From an uncultured Prevotella sp. (GTDB lineage Bacteria; Bacteroidota; Bacteroidia; Bacteroidales; Bacteroidaceae), in the NCBI GenBank assembly GCA_900315695.1, contig ONAE01000016.1, positions 1 through 62,707 of the forward strand: a stretch of DNA of 62,707 nt, given 5' to 3'. The stretch's first letter is position 1; each line of letters opens with the position of its first letter. A model generated the notes under the pieces. It ran no database searches. It saw only the letters and a list, made by a program, of their open reading frames with translations, and was not told the DNA's origin. The position numbers were made by a program, and so were the translations under genes. Positions 62,059 through 62,707 of this stretch are shown here, piece by piece.

Positions 62059-62076
62059 GTTCACGAATTTATGAAC
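62059..62076. promoter_or_regulatory. Operator 2 for the AbiEi operon
   Basis: An exact 18-base copy of operator 1, 78 bp away. Extra half-sites (ATGAAC at 62012-62017, GTTCA at 62041-62045, ATGAAC at 62089-62094) lie between and beyond, suggesting cooperative binding. The stretch 62100-62337 has no clear gene; a short leftward frame ending near 62221 reads HPFQEVAEGGISDIEIDFQL and may be a relic. Confidence 0.68.
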
Positions 62077-62337
62077 ACACTCCATTGTATGAACATGAAA
62101 ATCGAATAAATTGTAAAGAACACATTATTATATAATTAGGAAATAACCTGTGGTATACACTGCCACATCTACAATGTTTGTTATAAAATTAGCGAATCTG
62201 TTTCGCCCTTCCCATCTGCTACGACATAGCCGACAATCGATTGGCTACTATTAGTTGAAAGTCAATCTCAATATCAGAAATTCCCCCTTCCGCCACTTCT
62301 TGGAAAGGGTGGAGTATGTTGTTCCCATTAAATGCCC

Positions 62338-62706
62338 TTATGCCGCAAGCAATATTGCAGCGAGGATTCCTAACCCCTCTGCAACCATCTTACCGTTCCA
62401 GAAGTCATCCGTCAGTTTGTGCTCAATGATGTAGTCACGCAACTTTATTCGCCAAACTTTATTCTGGAGCAATATCCATAGAGGCTCATCGAAATAGGCA
62501 TACTCTACATTGTCTCTTAACCAAGCCTTTGAAGGTGTGCGGCCCTTACTGAGTCGTTCTCCCTCATAGTTCAAATGCCAGAAGCCATCGCTTTCCAAAT
62601 GCCAGAAGGGTTTCTCAATTCCAGTCGTTCCATCAAACTGAGAGTTCTTAGTGAATTGCATCATCAGTTTCTTATATCGTTCTTCAATCCAATCATTGAG
62701 GACAAA
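62338..62706 (-). CDS. Partial HNH/restriction-endonuclease-like N-terminal region protein
   Basis: The frame is open from the right edge (62706), so the start is outside the window; 122 codons are visible. EKPFWHLESDGFWHL, AYFDEPLWILLQN and LRDYIIEHKLTDDFW match the N-terminal, DNA-recognition-like region that precedes HNH domains in some restriction endonucleases. The frame stops at 62338 soon after this region, before any HNH motif, with an odd hydrophobic tail (GILAAILLAA), so the gene is probably truncated or frameshifted. It carries the right copy of the 33-bp repeat. Confidence 0.6.
   Translation of the reverse strand, partial: FVLNDWIEERYKKLMMQFTKNSQFDGTTGIEKPFWHLESDGFWHLNYEGERLSKGRTPSKAWLRDNVEYAYFDEPLWILLQNKVWRIKLRDYIIEHKLTDDFWNGKMVAEGLGILAAILLAA
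62636..62668. repeat. Direct repeat, right copy
   Basis: Matches 59439-59471 at 31 of 33 bases in the same orientation. It lies inside the partial HNH-like gene. Confidence 0.75.
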
Positions 62707-62707
62707 C

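Noticed and set aside
62100-62337. A protein gene between the AbiEi promoter and the partial HNH-like gene
   Set aside because: Only a short leftward frame of about 40 codons without a start codon is visible; it may be a relic but cannot be supported as a gene.

Overview
The window looks like chromosome of a Bacteroidota bacterium of the Prevotella group (rumen or gut type). Many genes are preceded by the Bacteroidota promoter box TAnnTTTG. Marker families include gldH, a standalone DivIC-type protein, AsnA, a kinase-receiver-AraC hybrid regulator, and a secreted GH10 xylanase fused to a CE1 feruloyl esterase, an architecture known from Prevotella ruminicola. The core half reads as moderately GC-rich and the right third is visibly more AT-rich.

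Positions 1 to about 39,600 are core or metabolic. In order: the end of rpmE2; glutathione peroxidase; an HTCS-like regulator; trpB2; a cytidylate-kinase-like gene; a degraded patch; hsp20 and mfd; a lipid/envelope run (GT2 polyprenol glycosyltransferase, acyltransferase, metallophosphoesterase); a secreted GH5; a leftward five-gene overlapping operon (divIC, membrane protein, lipoprotein, pyrC, MetH activation domain); dnaX; a leftward operon of sensor kinase, sugar transporter and one-domain receiver, divergent from the GH10-CE1 gene; a BASS transporter; the metF-holB-ricT-gldH run; the leftward purH(N)-mreBCD-mrdA-rodA morphogenesis operon; a kinase-like protein without its histidine; asnA; and tRNA-Arg(CCG).

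Positions about 39,600 to 62,707, just after tRNA-Arg, are a defence island. Module 1 (leftward) is a type I restriction-modification operon led by a small XRE regulator and a broken dinD: hsdM, an AlbA/Schlafen-type ATPase, hsdS, a PD-(D/E)XK plus DUF2971 protein, hsdR and a YgjP-type metallopeptidase, followed under a separate promoter by a DinD-RhuM fusion. A scar region holds an excisionase-like gene, tRNA-like tails, an hsdR fragment of another system and a broken small gene. Module 2 (rightward) is a tightly packed five-gene run: hamA-hamB (Hachiman), an AAA ATPase plus RloB-like pair (AbiL/RloAB type), and an AbiC-like membrane protein. Module 3 (leftward) is a three-gene overlapping operon: AbiEi-like antitoxin, nucleotidyltransferase and PP2C phosphatase, behind a consensus promoter flanked by two identical palindromic operators. 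A 33-bp direct repeat flanks module 3, and its right copy lies in a gene that runs off the window end.

The best candidates for something undescribed are the AbiEi-nucleotidyltransferase-PP2C operon, the fused Hachiman/RloAB/AbiC run, and the nuclease-DUF2971 protein embedded between hsdS and hsdR. All functional calls come from reading motifs by eye; no database search was run.
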